Of a DNA stretch of 64,000 bases, positions 23,160 to 32,909 are shown one piece after another. Both the position numbers and the translations under genes were made by a program. The stretch is taken from contig CAJIYI010000001.1 of the NCBI GenBank assembly GCA_905181595.1, positions 463,938 to 527,937 of the forward strand, given 5' to 3'. This DNA comes from an uncultured SAR86 cluster bacterium (lineage in GTDB: Bacteria; Pseudomonadota; Gammaproteobacteria; Magnimaribacterales; D2472). Positions within the stretch are counted from its first letter, which is position 1; each line of letters begins with the position of its first letter. The notes beneath the pieces are model-generated. The model was not told the origin of the DNA. It saw only the letters and a list, made by a program, of their open reading frames with translations, and searched no databases.

Positions 23160-24280
23160 TTAAGATAGCTGCAGACTCTCAAATCCCAAATCTTGAATCA
23201 AGGCTATCAGAGTTATTTGATGCTGAATATTCATTACAGTATTTTGAATCTGATCAACTTAAGTCTAATGATCTTAAAGACATCGACGCACTATTGGTTC
23301 GCTCAACCGTTCAGGTGGATCAAGAGTTATGTAGACAACTCTCAAATTCAGTTTGTTGGCTCAGCAACTGCAGGCATCAATCACCTGGACACTAAATACC
23401 TGAGATGACCAAGACATTGCTTGGTCACATGCGCCTGGTTGCAATGCATGCAAGCGTTACGCATTACGTTATGGCTGCCATTGGAGAACTAATTCAAGAG
23501 GGTCTTTTTAATGTCAGACAGAGCGTTGGCATTGTTGGTTATGGCAATATTGGTAAAAGACTGTATCAAATGCTCTCAGCTCTCAATATCCCGGTTTATG
23601 CACACGACCCTTTTTTAACAGATCCATTCTTGGTTGAGATGGATAAGATTCTCGCATGTGATTTGATAACGATTCATGTCCCTTATTCAACAGAAGGCGC
23701 TCATCCTACCAGAGAGTTAATTAATATTTCTCATGCCAAAGACTTAAAAGATAAAATTTTAATCAATACCTCTAGAGGAGGAGTCGTTTCTGAAGCATTG
23801 GTTATGGAGTCTCATGATTTAATATATATTGCTGACGTATGGCTAAATGAGCCTACTCCATCACCAGCAGTTATCCAAAAAGCCTTTATTGCTACTCCCC
23901 ATATTGCTGGCTATAGCATTGAAGGCAAGCTCAATGGTACCTCTATGATAGCTATGGAATGCGCCAGAGTTTTTAAGTGCATCAAAGAAACTAGTTCGCT
24001 TGAGAATCACTCAATTGAATGGCCTCATGGGCTAGAAAATATTGTGCGCGACATGCATGCCTTTGGATTTCCTTTGGCTTTATTTAAGAGCGAGCTAGAT
24101 TTAAGGTCTATTTCTGATACTTTGAAGAACATTTCAGTCAATGAACTTGCTGACAGATTCAAAGATCTTCGAGTCAATCACTCTCCAAGACATGATTTTA
24201 ATGCGTATTCTTATCAAGAAATAGTCGATCTAGACGAATCTATTAACTTAACTTTTTTTAATTCTCTTAAAAATCTTTAA
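23156..24280 (+). CDS. pdxB: Erythronate-4-phosphate dehydrogenase PdxB, three frame breaks
   Basis: PdxB performs the second step of the DXP-independent branch of pyridoxal phosphate synthesis. The TTG start at 23156 gives KIAADSQIPNLES. A +1 shift near 23325-23345 restores QFVGSATAGINHLD, one near 23403 restores DDQDIAWSHAPGCNA, and one near 23447 restores SVTHYVMAAIGEL. The rest is uninterrupted: VGIVGYGNIGKRL (NAD site), NTSRGGVV, and HIAGYSIEGKLNG with the catalytic histidine. Homologues are about 380 residues, matching the joined length. It begins four bases inside the end of the acetyltransferase gene. Confidence 0.9.
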
Positions 24281-24300
24281 AGTTGAAATAGAAGACTGGT

Positions 24301-24393
24301 TTAGATAAAAGGCACCAAAGGAATATTGCAACTGGAGATTAATACCAGGATTGAAAGCATGCCAACTAATTTAAAGAGATTTAATTTTTTCAT
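24301..24393 (-). CDS. Possible 30-residue lipoprotein
   Basis: This short frame has start codon complement 24391-24393. It encodes MKKLNLFKLVGML followed by a lipobox ILVLISSC and a seven-residue tail, NIPLVPF, plus a final I. Lys-Lys at the start, a hydrophobic core and an (L/I)SSC lipobox are exactly what a lipoprotein signal needs, and little would remain after processing. It lies 18 bases downstream of selO on the same strand, so it could be the last gene of that operon. No clear ribosome site is visible. The function is unknown. Chance is possible at this length. Confidence 0.45.
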   Translation of the reverse strand: MKKLNLFKLVGMLSILVLISSCNIPLVPFI

Positions 24394-24411
24394 AGCAATA
24401 TTATTACATGC

Positions 24412-25836
24412 TTAAGAAGAACAAGAAATCTCTAAATCTTTGGCCCAAGCTGGAGATTTATTGGCAAATTTTTGATGCTCCTCAAGTTCTTCAAAAGGCT
24501 TAGTCAGAACAACAATTAAAGTTTCTAGCTTAGAAAAATCAGAGTCTTCTGCAGCATCAATAGCCTCTTGGGCCATGTAGTTTCTCAGGATAAATTTTGG
24601 GTTAACTTGATGCATAGAGATTAATTTTTTATCTACAGATAAACCTTCTTTGGTATGTCTTTCTTGAAAAGAGACAATCCAGCTCTTTGCAATATCAGAA
24701 TCCAGCTCTGGAGTTATTTTGTTGGTCAGGGCTTGTGTGAGGTTTCTAAAAGTATTGGTGTAATCGAGTTTCTCAGATTCCATAATATCCAATAGACCTT
24801 GAATTAAAGCAGCATCCTCAGATTCTTCTTGCTCTAGACCTAGTTTTTTTCTGAAGAGTTCTGCCAAAGTACTTTGAAAGATTTCTTCATATGTCTGCAG
24901 GATCTCACCCTGAGCTTCTTCAGAAATAAGTGAGGAGAGGGCATGCCCTAGAGCAGAGCAATTCCATAGCCCAATGTAGGGCTGGTTTTTAAATGCATAT
25001 CTACCCTGATGATCAGAATGATTGCAAACGTAGCTTGGCAAATAATCTTCCATGAAACCATAAGGACCGTAATCAAAAGTCTCTCCCAAAATACTCATGT
25101 TATCGGTATTCATAACTCCGTGATTGAAGCCACAGGCTTGCCACCGAGCAATCATGCTGGCAGTTCGCTCTACAATGACTCTAAAAAAATCTTCATATGC
25201 AGCTGGAGTGCTAGAGAAATAGGCAGGGTACTGATCAATGCAAAAGTCTGCCAGTGCTTTAACATTTTCAGGTTGATTGTTGTAATGAAAATACTCAAAG
25301 CTTCCAAATCTGATGTGCGTTTTAGCGGTTCTAGCAAGCATGGCTGCAGATTCACTTTTTTCTCTAATCACCATTTCATCGCTGCCGATAATCATTAGTG
25401 CTCTGGATGTTGGAATTGAGAGAGCATGCATCGCTTCTCCACATAAATATTCTCTGATCACAGATCTTAAAACTGCTCGCCCATCTCCAAATCGAGAATA
25501 GGGTGTTTTACCCGCACCCTTTAAATGAATGTCTATCAAACCACTATTGGAGCTCATTTGCCCAAGAAGCAAACCTCTACCATCACCGAGCTGCTCGACG
25601 TATTGACCAAATTGATGACCTGAGTAAACCATAGACAGTGGCTTTAATGATTTGATCTTCTCAGTACCATTAAAAATATTTAAGAGTTGCTGATCACCAA
25701 GGTTGTTGATTCCCAGTTCATTCTTCAGATCTGAGTTTTCAGTTACAACAAAAGGGTTATCGAAGCCTTCCCAATTTTGCCGGGTATGAAAATCTTCTGA
25801 AAGCTCTGCAAAAGCATGAGGCAAGAGGGGCAACAT
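24412..25836 (-). CDS. selO: Protein adenylyltransferase SelO (YdiU family)
   Basis: SelO is a pseudokinase-fold enzyme that transfers AMP to Ser, Thr or Tyr of proteins in redox stress. It is 474 residues with YSGHQFGQYVEQLGDGR, the nucleotide-binding HLKGAGKTPYSRFGDGRAV, the catalytic region NHGVMNTDNMSI with FDYGPYGFM, and a C-terminal CSS. The penultimate region cysteine corresponds to the selenocysteine of eukaryotic forms. It starts directly after the stop of the luciferase-like gene with no spacer, so it is co-transcribed with the acyl-CoA genes. Confidence 0.95.
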   Translation of the reverse strand: MLPLLPHAFAELSEDFHTRQNWEGFDNPFVVTENSDLKNELGINNLGDQQLLNIFNGTEKIKSLKPLSMVYSGHQFGQYVEQLGDGRGLLLGQMSSNSGLIDIHLKGAGKTPYSRFGDGRAVLRSVIREYLCGEAMHALSIPTSRALMIIGSDEMVIREKSESAAMLARTAKTHIRFGSFEYFHYNNQPENVKALADFCIDQYPAYFSSTPAAYEDFFRVIVERTASMIARWQACGFNHGVMNTDNMSILGETFDYGPYGFMEDYLPSYVCNHSDHQGRYAFKNQPYIGLWNCSALGHALSSLISEEAQGEILQTYEEIFQSTLAELFRKKLGLEQEESEDAALIQGLLDIMESEKLDYTNTFRNLTQALTNKITPELDSDIAKSWIVSFQERHTKEGLSVDKKLISMHQVNPKFILRNYMAQEAIDAAEDSDFSKLETLIVVLTKPFEELEEHQKFANKSPAWAKDLEISCSS

Positions 25837-26856
25837 TTAACCTTTTACAATTTCAATTAAACCAGCAACATGCTCATCTTTTGAATGATCAACCCCTAGA
25901 TGCTCAACCTCATTCCACATAACAGCAGAGCATATTGGGCCTAGATTATCTTTTAGTGCATGCGCTACCTCTTTACCTGTTCCAGTAAAGCCTAAAGTAT
26001 CTACCATTTCATCTGTTACCAGGGCAAACATCTCTTCCCATTTTCCTTCAATTGAAAGTTTATGAAGCGCTTCATTAATATCTTCCCAGCCATGAAATTC
26101 TAATGCTGGTCTATAAGTTCTGGTAGATGCATAAAAACTAATGCGAGCAGCTATGGCTCTTTTGGCAGCCTGAAGATCTTCCTCTGTTTCTCCTGTAGCA
26201 ATAAAGCCTCCCCAAAGAAGTTCACACTCATCGGGACTTCTCCCACTTTTTTTTGCACCCTCAGCAACCGCAGGAATAATAACTTCATGAATATATTGAG
26301 GTGAACACATGGGATGTAAGAGCAGGCCATCTGCAACTTCACCTGCAACTCTAGCCATTCCTGGCCCGAGACCAGAGACATATATTGGCGGCAGATCGCA
26401 CTCCATTGGTGGCGGGGTAAACATAGGAGTCATAAGCGTATGCGTATAATGCTCTCCCTGAAAATCAAGTTTCTCACCAGTTTTCCAAGTATTCCATATC
26501 GCTTTTACCGCCAAGATGTACTCTCTCATTCTAGGAGCTGGGGGAGACCAAGGAACACTAAACCGTCTCTCGTTATGACCTTTTACCTGTGTGCCCAGAC
26601 CCAATTGAAATCTTCCATCTCCAAATGATTGAAGATCCCAACCCATGTTCGCAACGGTCATCGGGCTTCTTGGAAATGCTATGGCAAGACCGGTTCGAAC
26701 AATCATTTGAGAGTGCTCTAGACCCATTAAAACAGGAAGAAAAGGCTCGTTATTTAGCTCGCCAGATACCAAGGCGTCATATCCAAGAGCCTCAGCATGC
26801 TTAACAATATCAACAGTATTCTTTGATAATCCAGGTATGTATGTCTCTACTCTCAT
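25837..26856 (-). CDS. Luciferase-like (LLM class) flavin/F420 oxidoreductase
   Basis: This is a TIM-barrel protein of the bacterial luciferase superfamily, 339 residues, resembling the TIGR03617-type subfamily known mainly from actinobacteria. Visible segments include VKHAEALGYDALVSGE, TGLAIAFPRSPMTVAN, GRFQLGLGTQVKGHNERRF (cofactor-binding region) and PPIYVSGLGPGMARVAGEVADG. The cofactor could be F420 or FMN; the sequence alone does not decide. It overlaps the upstream acyl-CoA synthetase by four bases and is followed without a gap by selO. The context suggests a step in breakdown of an activated carboxylic acid. Confidence 0.85.
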   Translation of the reverse strand: MRVETYIPGLSKNTVDIVKHAEALGYDALVSGELNNEPFLPVLMGLEHSQMIVRTGLAIAFPRSPMTVANMGWDLQSFGDGRFQLGLGTQVKGHNERRFSVPWSPPAPRMREYILAVKAIWNTWKTGEKLDFQGEHYTHTLMTPMFTPPPMECDLPPIYVSGLGPGMARVAGEVADGLLLHPMCSPQYIHEVIIPAVAEGAKKSGRSPDECELLWGGFIATGETEEDLQAAKRAIAARISFYASTRTYRPALEFHGWEDINEALHKLSIEGKWEEMFALVTDEMVDTLGFTGTGKEVAHALKDNLGPICSAVMWNEVEHLGVDHSKDEHVAGLIEIVKG

Positions 26857-28499
26857 TTTTTATCCTCTTGATTTGAAGCAACCCTTGCATTGGCATATTG
26901 CTGCGCCCATTGATAATTTGGTTTACCTGATGGCGCCCTTTCTATTAAATCTGAAAAAATAATTTCTTTCGGCATCTTGTAACTTGCGATATATTTTGCA
27001 GCAGACTCTTTAAGATCATCGACAGTAAGATCTGAAGAGTCTCTGCGCTGAATAACAGCAACAACCTTTTGACCCCATGTCTCATCTTTCACTCCAACCA
27101 CAAGGCAGTCAAATACATTTGGGTGAGCTTTTAAAGCCATCTCAACCTCTTCAGGAAAGATTTTCTCACCTCCAGAATTGATAGATACACTTCCTCTTCC
27201 CAAGAGAGTCATTTGACCATCGCTTTCATACTTAGCCATATCTCCGGGAATTGAAAAACGCTCACCATCAACCTCAATAAATGTTTTTTTAGATTTTTCT
27301 GGATCTTTGTAATAAGCAATGGGAACGTGACCTTTTCTTGCAAGATAGCCAATGGTTTCAGTGTCACTTTGTGGAATGATTTGATGAGTCTCTAAATTTA
27401 GAATCGCACTAAAGTCTGGCTTGCTAAATTTGGGTCCACCTCCAGAATCTTTAAGCTTTCCATCCTTGGTGTGAATATTAACGCCTGTTGCACCTGTCTC
27501 TGAAGAGCCCACAGCATCAATGATAAAGAGGTGAGGCAAGAGGTCTAACATTGCATCTTTAATAGAGGAGCTAAAAACAGACGCAGTACTTGCAAGCACA
27601 AAAAGACACGATAAATCCAAACCTTTTTCCAGAGCTGCAGGCAAAGCATCGCAAAGGGGTCTGCCCATGGCATCTCCTGTGATTGTTAGATTCATAACTC
27701 GCTCTTTAGCAATGAGCTCCCAGATATAATTTGCATCAAAAGATATTTGATCATTGATGATGAATTTCCACCCTGAAAAAAAAGCATTGAAAGATTGCCA
27801 CTGAGCAGCACCATGCATTAAAGGAGCAAGAGCCAAAGCAACTGTTTGGTCTTGCAAGCATTTATCGGCTAGAGCATCCGGTGTTGGATATTTTTCTCCC
27901 GTTACAGCATCAATTCCTCCCCCAAGAGTCATCAAGACATCTTCCATTCTCCAAACCACACCTTTTGGCATACCGGTTGTTCCACCCGTGTACAAAATAT
28001 ATCGGTCATCTCCAGAGCGACTTTGAGGAATTTGTTCTCCACTTTCATCTTTAATTAAAGCTTCAAAATCTGTGCATTCAAGCTCACTTTTAATATCAGA
28101 ACCATCTTCAATAGAGACAAATGTCTTTAGCAAGGGAAGCTCACTAGATATATTATTAAGCTTCTCAGAGAATTGTTTATGAAAGAACACAGCTTCCATA
28201 TCAGCATTATCGATGAGATATTTAAGCTCTTCTTCGACATAACGATAGTTAATGTTTATTGGAATGGCACACAACTTATATGCACCCAACATAATCTCCA
28301 GCCATTCAATGCAGTTAAAAGCATAGATGCCTATGTGACTTCCTTTAGAGATATTTAATTTTTGTAAAGCATGAGCTGCTTTATTAGCTCGAGCATCTAA
28401 TTGCCTGTAAGTTAGACGAGTATCACCGAGCACAACAGCTTCTCTGTCAGGAATTCGTTTTACGACACCTTCGAAGATATCAGCTGCATTAAACTCCAC
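26853..28499 (-). CDS. Acyl-CoA synthetase (AMP-forming) A
   Basis: This is an ANL-superfamily ligase, 548 residues, that activates a carboxylic acid as acyl-AMP then acyl-CoA. The P-loop motif is YTGGTTGMPKGVVW. Also visible are SSETGATG, the adenylate-binding GERFSIPGDMA, GRGSVSINSGGEKIFPEEVE (hinge) and the catalytic lysine region PSGKPNYQWA. It is related to the FadD3/steroid-type ligases by general look, but substrate specificity is not readable. It overlaps synthetase B by one base and the LLM gene by four, in one tight operon. Confidence 0.9.
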   Translation of the reverse strand: MEFNAADIFEGVVKRIPDREAVVLGDTRLTYRQLDARANKAAHALQKLNISKGSHIGIYAFNCIEWLEIMLGAYKLCAIPININYRYVEEELKYLIDNADMEAVFFHKQFSEKLNNISSELPLLKTFVSIEDGSDIKSELECTDFEALIKDESGEQIPQSRSGDDRYILYTGGTTGMPKGVVWRMEDVLMTLGGGIDAVTGEKYPTPDALADKCLQDQTVALALAPLMHGAAQWQSFNAFFSGWKFIINDQISFDANYIWELIAKERVMNLTITGDAMGRPLCDALPAALEKGLDLSCLFVLASTASVFSSSIKDAMLDLLPHLFIIDAVGSSETGATGVNIHTKDGKLKDSGGGPKFSKPDFSAILNLETHQIIPQSDTETIGYLARKGHVPIAYYKDPEKSKKTFIEVDGERFSIPGDMAKYESDGQMTLLGRGSVSINSGGEKIFPEEVEMALKAHPNVFDCLVVGVKDETWGQKVVAVIQRRDSSDLTVDDLKESAAKYIASYKMPKEIIFSDLIERAPSGKPNYQWAQQYANARVASNQEDKK

Positions 28500-30073
28500 T
28501 AAACTTTAGCCACGTGATTTTCCCAGTAGGGGTCTTTTAACTTTCTTTTATACAATTTACCATTTTCGTCCCTTGGTAATTTTTCCATAAAATCAATTGA
28601 GCGCGGTAACTTCATCTTTGCAAGATTTTCTTGAGCAAATGCCATCAACTCTGCTGACAGCTGATCCGATGATTTAATGCCTGCAATTAACTCTATCACT
28701 GCTTTAACTTCCTCTCCCCATTCTTCGTTAGGAATACCAAAGACTGCAGCATCTGCAACTTGAGGGTGCATCAGAAGAACACTTTCTATTTCAGCTGGAT
28801 AAATATTTGCTCCACCAGAAATTATCATGTCAATTTTTCTGTCACATAAAAATAAATAACCTTCCTTGTTTAAATATCCAATATCACCAACGGTAAAATA
28901 GACTTGATCATTTATAACTAACCTTTCTTTTTTAGTTTTAGCTTGATCTCCTTTATATTCGAATTTAGTGGCTTCACCAAGTTTCATAAAGACGGTTCCC
29001 TGTTCATCGGTTGGAGTTTCACTGCCATCCTCATTAATAATTTTAATTTCAGCGCCAGGCCATGCTTGACCTACTGTGCCTGGGAATTCACTCCATGATT
29101 TAGCATCAACAACCGTTCCACCGCCCTCAGTCGCTGCATAATATTCCCAGATGGAATTTCCCCACCACGAGATCATGTCTTTTTTAGTGTGCACTGGGCA
29201 GGGCGCTGCAGCATGAATCATTGCTCGGGTTGAAGAGCAATCATATTTATTCCTAATATCTTCAGGCAGTTGAAGCAATCTATGAAATTGGGTGGGGACC
29301 ATATGGCTAGTAGTCACACGAAATTTATCAATTAAATACAGCATTTTTTCAGCATCAAATTTTTCCATTAATACAACTGAATGACCGTAGTGTAATGCCG
29401 CAGTCGAATGCACTAATACCGCAGTGTGGTAGAGAGGAGACCCAACAATATGGACATTATCTTCACCAGGTTGAATATCAAAAAAACTTAAAATCATCGC
29501 AAACATACTTAGAATGTCATCTGGATCGCCCTCAACTAAATTTCTTTTAACACCTTTTGGTTTTCCAGTTGTTCCCGAGGTGTAGTTCATTACTTGGCCT
29601 GCTGTTCTATCCTCTGGATTTGAAGTTGGGTGATCGGCAAGAAAATTATCCAAAGAAATAAACCCCTCTATTGGAGTAGTGCTAATACAACCTGAAGCAG
29701 GAAAATTGATTGCTGATACGGCTTTAAGGCAAGCCTCTTCCATAGCAGGAACTGATCCAGAAGCAATAAATGCTTTTGCACCGGAATCTTCTAATATGTA
29801 CGCAATTTCAGGACCAGCTAAATGCCAATTAATTGGCACCATATAAAAGCCAGCCTGCGCGCAAGCTAAATAAGAGACATAGTAGTCAACTGAGTTAGGT
29901 AGAACGGTTGCAACAGCATCTCCTTTAGAGACTCCCAGTGCTCTTAATGCATGAGTTAATTGATTTGCTTTCGCTAAAAGCTCGCCACGGGTCCAAGTCT
30001 TCTCTGATGGTTCAACCAATGCAAGCTGATCGGGCTCACTGTTTGCTATTCTGTAGAATCCTAGTTCACTCAT
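28499..30073 (-). CDS. Acyl-CoA synthetase (AMP-forming) B
   Basis: This is a second ANL ligase, 524 residues, quite different in sequence from its neighbour. It has NYTSGTTGKPKGVKR, YYAATEGGGT, YFTVGDIGYLNKEGYLFLCD, ISGGANIYPAEIE and the C-terminal lysine in DENGKLYKRKL. Two ATGs lie at 30079 and 30073. An AGGA ribosome site immediately precedes the first, which gives workable spacing only for the second (MSELGFYRIAN), so 30073 is preferred. It is the first gene of the operon running left to selO. Two ligases side by side imply two related acids or ring-derived intermediates. Confidence 0.9.
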   Translation of the reverse strand: MSELGFYRIANSEPDQLALVEPSEKTWTRGELLAKANQLTHALRALGVSKGDAVATVLPNSVDYYVSYLACAQAGFYMVPINWHLAGPEIAYILEDSGAKAFIASGSVPAMEEACLKAVSAINFPASGCISTTPIEGFISLDNFLADHPTSNPEDRTAGQVMNYTSGTTGKPKGVKRNLVEGDPDDILSMFAMILSFFDIQPGEDNVHIVGSPLYHTAVLVHSTAALHYGHSVVLMEKFDAEKMLYLIDKFRVTTSHMVPTQFHRLLQLPEDIRNKYDCSSTRAMIHAAAPCPVHTKKDMISWWGNSIWEYYAATEGGGTVVDAKSWSEFPGTVGQAWPGAEIKIINEDGSETPTDEQGTVFMKLGEATKFEYKGDQAKTKKERLVINDQVYFTVGDIGYLNKEGYLFLCDRKIDMIISGGANIYPAEIESVLLMHPQVADAAVFGIPNEEWGEEVKAVIELIAGIKSSDQLSAELMAFAQENLAKMKLPRSIDFMEKLPRDENGKLYKRKLKDPYWENHVAKV

Positions 30074-30188
30074 TGTCATTCCTAAATAATTTAATACTTA
30101 ATTCTAACGTTGCATTCTTTTAAATGTAACCACTACTTTAAGATTTCTATGCAATAATTATTTTTTTACTCATGACAAAAAATACGTA

Positions 30189-30902
30189 ATGTTAAGTTAT
30201 TTCGATCAAGAAACTCTTTGGTTCATCGTTGTTCTGTATGACCTTTGCTTGGCAATCTTTCTATACAGATTTTTTGGAAAGTATGGGCTTTACTGCGCAG
30301 TCATACTTGGCATCGTTTTAGGAAACCTTCAGGGTGGAAAGATTAGTCAGCTTGATATTTTTGGTTATCAGCTGAATGTCAGTATGGGGGCAATATTATA
30401 TTCAGGCATTTATTTTGCTACAGATTTGCTTAATGAGAAATATGGTAAAACAGAAGCCAACAGAGCTGTTATGTTAGGTTTTGTTGCTAATATTGCAGTA
30501 ATGCTCACCTTAGTATTGAGCACTCAATTTTTACCATCTAATCTCACTGGTTCCGCTGCAGAAGTGCATGATGCAATTTCAACTCTGGCTTATTATTCTC
30601 CTATTTTTATTATTGGCTCACTGACGGCTTACCTGGTTAGCCAGAGATTTGATGTATGGTTTTTTCATTGGCTTAAAAATCGCACCAACGGAAAAAAGCT
30701 GTGGCTAAGAAATAATCTATCCACCATGGTTTCGCAGTTGATTGATACTCTTATCTATCAATTCACATGGGTTCTAGCGACAGACTTAACTTTTAGTCAG
30801 GCCTTTGGTTTGGCTGCTATAAAGTATATTTTTAAGGTGATCATAGCCTTGGTTGATACATTTTTTATTTACTGGGTGAGAAACTGGGACATTAAAACTT
30901 AA
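30189..30902 (+). CDS. yhhQ: YhhQ-type queuosine precursor transporter
   Basis: This is an inner-membrane protein of the VUT/YhhQ family that imports preQ0/preQ1 for tRNA queuosine synthesis. It is 237 residues with about six hydrophobic helices. Hallmarks are GIYFATDLLNEKYGKTEANRAV and the late SQLIDTLIYQ motif. It is divergent from the acyl-CoA operon across a 115-base spacer. No queuosine genes are adjacent. The family call is firm; the substrate follows from the family. Confidence 0.85.
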   Translation: MLSYFDQETLWFIVVLYDLCLAIFLYRFFGKYGLYCAVILGIVLGNLQGGKISQLDIFGYQLNVSMGAILYSGIYFATDLLNEKYGKTEANRAVMLGFVANIAVMLTLVLSTQFLPSNLTGSAAEVHDAISTLAYYSPIFIIGSLTAYLVSQRFDVWFFHWLKNRTNGKKLWLRNNLSTMVSQLIDTLIYQFTWVLATDLTFSQAFGLAAIKYIFKVIIALVDTFFIYWVRNWDIKT

Positions 30903-30953
30903 ATTCATCAACACAAGATGGATTATAATATTTCATTAAAATAGAATCTTAAT

Positions 30954-31355
30954 ATGACAAATAAAACATTAAAATCCAAAGCAGAGCTGCAGAACACTCT
31001 TTCACCCGAATCATTTTATGTCACCCAAGAAAGTGGCACAGAAAGACCATTTACAGGTCAGTATTGGGATCACGTTGAAGACGGAGTTTATTCTTGTATT
31101 TGCTGTGGCGAGAAACTTTTTAAATCTGAGGCTAAATTTGATGCTGGATGTGGCTGGCCTAGCTTCTATGAAGCATCTGATAATAAAAATATTACAGAAT
31201 TAGAAGATAGCTCATTATCTCGTGTTCGAACAGAGATAAGGTGTTCGAGTTGTGACGCTCATTTAGGACATGTATTTACAGATGGTCCACAACCGACTGG
31301 TTTGAGGTATTGTGTGAACTCTGCATCGCTAGATTTTGAAAAAGAGGATTCCTAA
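30954..31355 (+). CDS. msrB: Peptide-methionine (R)-S-oxide reductase MsrB
   Basis: MsrB reduces the R epimer of methionine sulfoxide in proteins. It is 133 residues with both zinc pairs (CICC and CSSC), the signature GCGWPSF and HLGHVFTDG, and the catalytic cysteine in RYCVNSASL. It is a single-domain protein with no MsrA fusion. murJ starts six bases downstream, so the two may share a transcript. Confidence 0.97.
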   Translation: MTNKTLKSKAELQNTLSPESFYVTQESGTERPFTGQYWDHVEDGVYSCICCGEKLFKSEAKFDAGCGWPSFYEASDNKNITELEDSSLSRVRTEIRCSSCDAHLGHVFTDGPQPTGLRYCVNSASLDFEKEDS

Positions 31356-31361
31356 ATCTAA

Positions 31362-32909
31362 GTGACATCATCACCCAAAGAGAAGTTCAACTTCCTTGCT
31401 ACTATTAAAGTAGGAGGGTGGACTTTTGCTTCAAGGGTAGCAGGCTTGATTAGAGATATTTTCACTACCAATCTTCTTGGAGCTAGTGTATTTCATGACA
31501 TATTTGTTGTTGTTTTAAAAATTCCAAATGTTTTCAGAAGATTTTTTGCAGAGGGGGCATTTAGCCAAGCGTTTATTCCTATTTATTCTGACTACCTTGG
31601 CAAGGATAATGAGGATGAAGGTCAAGAGTTTATCAATGCATTGGCTGGATTGCTTCTAACGGTTTTATTTGCCTTCACGGTTCTTGCTTTAATATTCGCT
31701 CCTTTTTTTATTCTAATATTCGCCCCGGGTTTTTATTTTGATAGCGCTAAGCAGGAGCTTGCCGTAAATCTTTTGCGGATTATGTTCCCATACCTTGGCT
31801 TGATTTCACTGGTTGCTTTTGCATCAGGCATTCAAAATTCTCATCAAAAATTTTCAATTCCTGCTGCCACACCATTAATTTTTAATTTCAGTTTAATTTT
31901 AGCTGCTTCAATGATTGCTCCTAAAATGGAAATTCCAGTTATGGCGCTTGCATGGGGCGTTCTATTGGCCGGGATTTTGCAGCTATTATTTCAAATTGCT
32001 CCCTTGGCGGCTATTAAGAAAATTCCAATTCCTAAATTAGATTTTAGTAACAAAGGACAAAGAAAATTTCTTGTATTGATTGCACCTGCAATTCTTGCTG
32101 GAGGCATCGCACAAATTAATTTATTGGTCGATACGATTTTTGCATCCTTGCTAATCACAGGAAGTCCAACTTGGCTTTATGTATCCGATAGATTAATTCA
32201 ATTTCCATTAGGCATTTTTGCAATTGCTATCGGAACCGTTCTTTTGCCAAGCCTTTCAAAATCTTATGCGCAAAATGACTTGAACTCATATACTTTGCAA
32301 CTTGAAAAAGCATTCAAGTTAATTATTTTTTTATCCATACCTTCGGTTCTTGGTCTAATGATCTTTGCAGAACCATTGCTAGGGACCATTTTTCAAAGAG
32401 GAGCGTTTCTTTGGTCTGATGTCGAACAGTCCAGTCTGAGCTTAGTTGCTTTTTCTATAGGACTGCCTTTTTTTATGGCGATGAAAGTTTTAGTTCCTGC
32501 ATTCTTTTCAAGGCAAGATACAAAAACTCCAATGATCGTTGCTTTATTTAGCTTATTGCTCAATATAGTACTGAACTATTTTTTAGCCTTTTACTTAGGA
32601 TATGGACATATTGGCTTAGCCATCGCTAGTTCAATTGCCGCGGTATTAAGCGTTGTTCTTTTAAGTACGTTGCTTGCGAAAGAGAAACTTATGTCTTTCA
32701 ATATTCTCATTAGCTCTTTTGCATTCAAGATTTTTATTGCTGGCTTTGCCTTAGCTGCCTTTTTACTTTTTATGCTTAGCGAATCAAACTTTGAGTTGTT
32801 AAGTCAAATGCAAAGAATTTTAAGATTGAGTTTAGTGTTAATTTCTTCAATGATTATCTATTTCGGTACAAGCTTCCTGATAGGCATTAAATTAAAGGAT
32901 TTTAGATAA
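31362..32909 (+). CDS. murJ: Lipid II flippase MurJ
   Basis: MurJ moves the peptidoglycan precursor lipid II across the inner membrane. The protein is 515 residues with about 14 membrane helices. The N-terminal SRVAGLIRDIFTTNLLGAS, the FRRFFAEGAFSQAFIPIY segment and FSRQDTKTPM are strongly conserved family marks. The start is GTG at 31362. The last base of its stop is the first base of the ribF start (TAATG), giving coupled translation. Confidence 0.96.
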   Translation: MTSSPKEKFNFLATIKVGGWTFASRVAGLIRDIFTTNLLGASVFHDIFVVVLKIPNVFRRFFAEGAFSQAFIPIYSDYLGKDNEDEGQEFINALAGLLLTVLFAFTVLALIFAPFFILIFAPGFYFDSAKQELAVNLLRIMFPYLGLISLVAFASGIQNSHQKFSIPAATPLIFNFSLILAASMIAPKMEIPVMALAWGVLLAGILQLLFQIAPLAAIKKIPIPKLDFSNKGQRKFLVLIAPAILAGGIAQINLLVDTIFASLLITGSPTWLYVSDRLIQFPLGIFAIAIGTVLLPSLSKSYAQNDLNSYTLQLEKAFKLIIFLSIPSVLGLMIFAEPLLGTIFQRGAFLWSDVEQSSLSLVAFSIGLPFFMAMKVLVPAFFSRQDTKTPMIVALFSLLLNIVLNYFLAFYLGYGHIGLAIASSIAAVLSVVLLSTLLAKEKLMSFNILISSFAFKIFIAGFALAAFLLFMLSESNFELLSQMQRILRLSLVLISSMIIYFGTSFLIGIKLKDFR

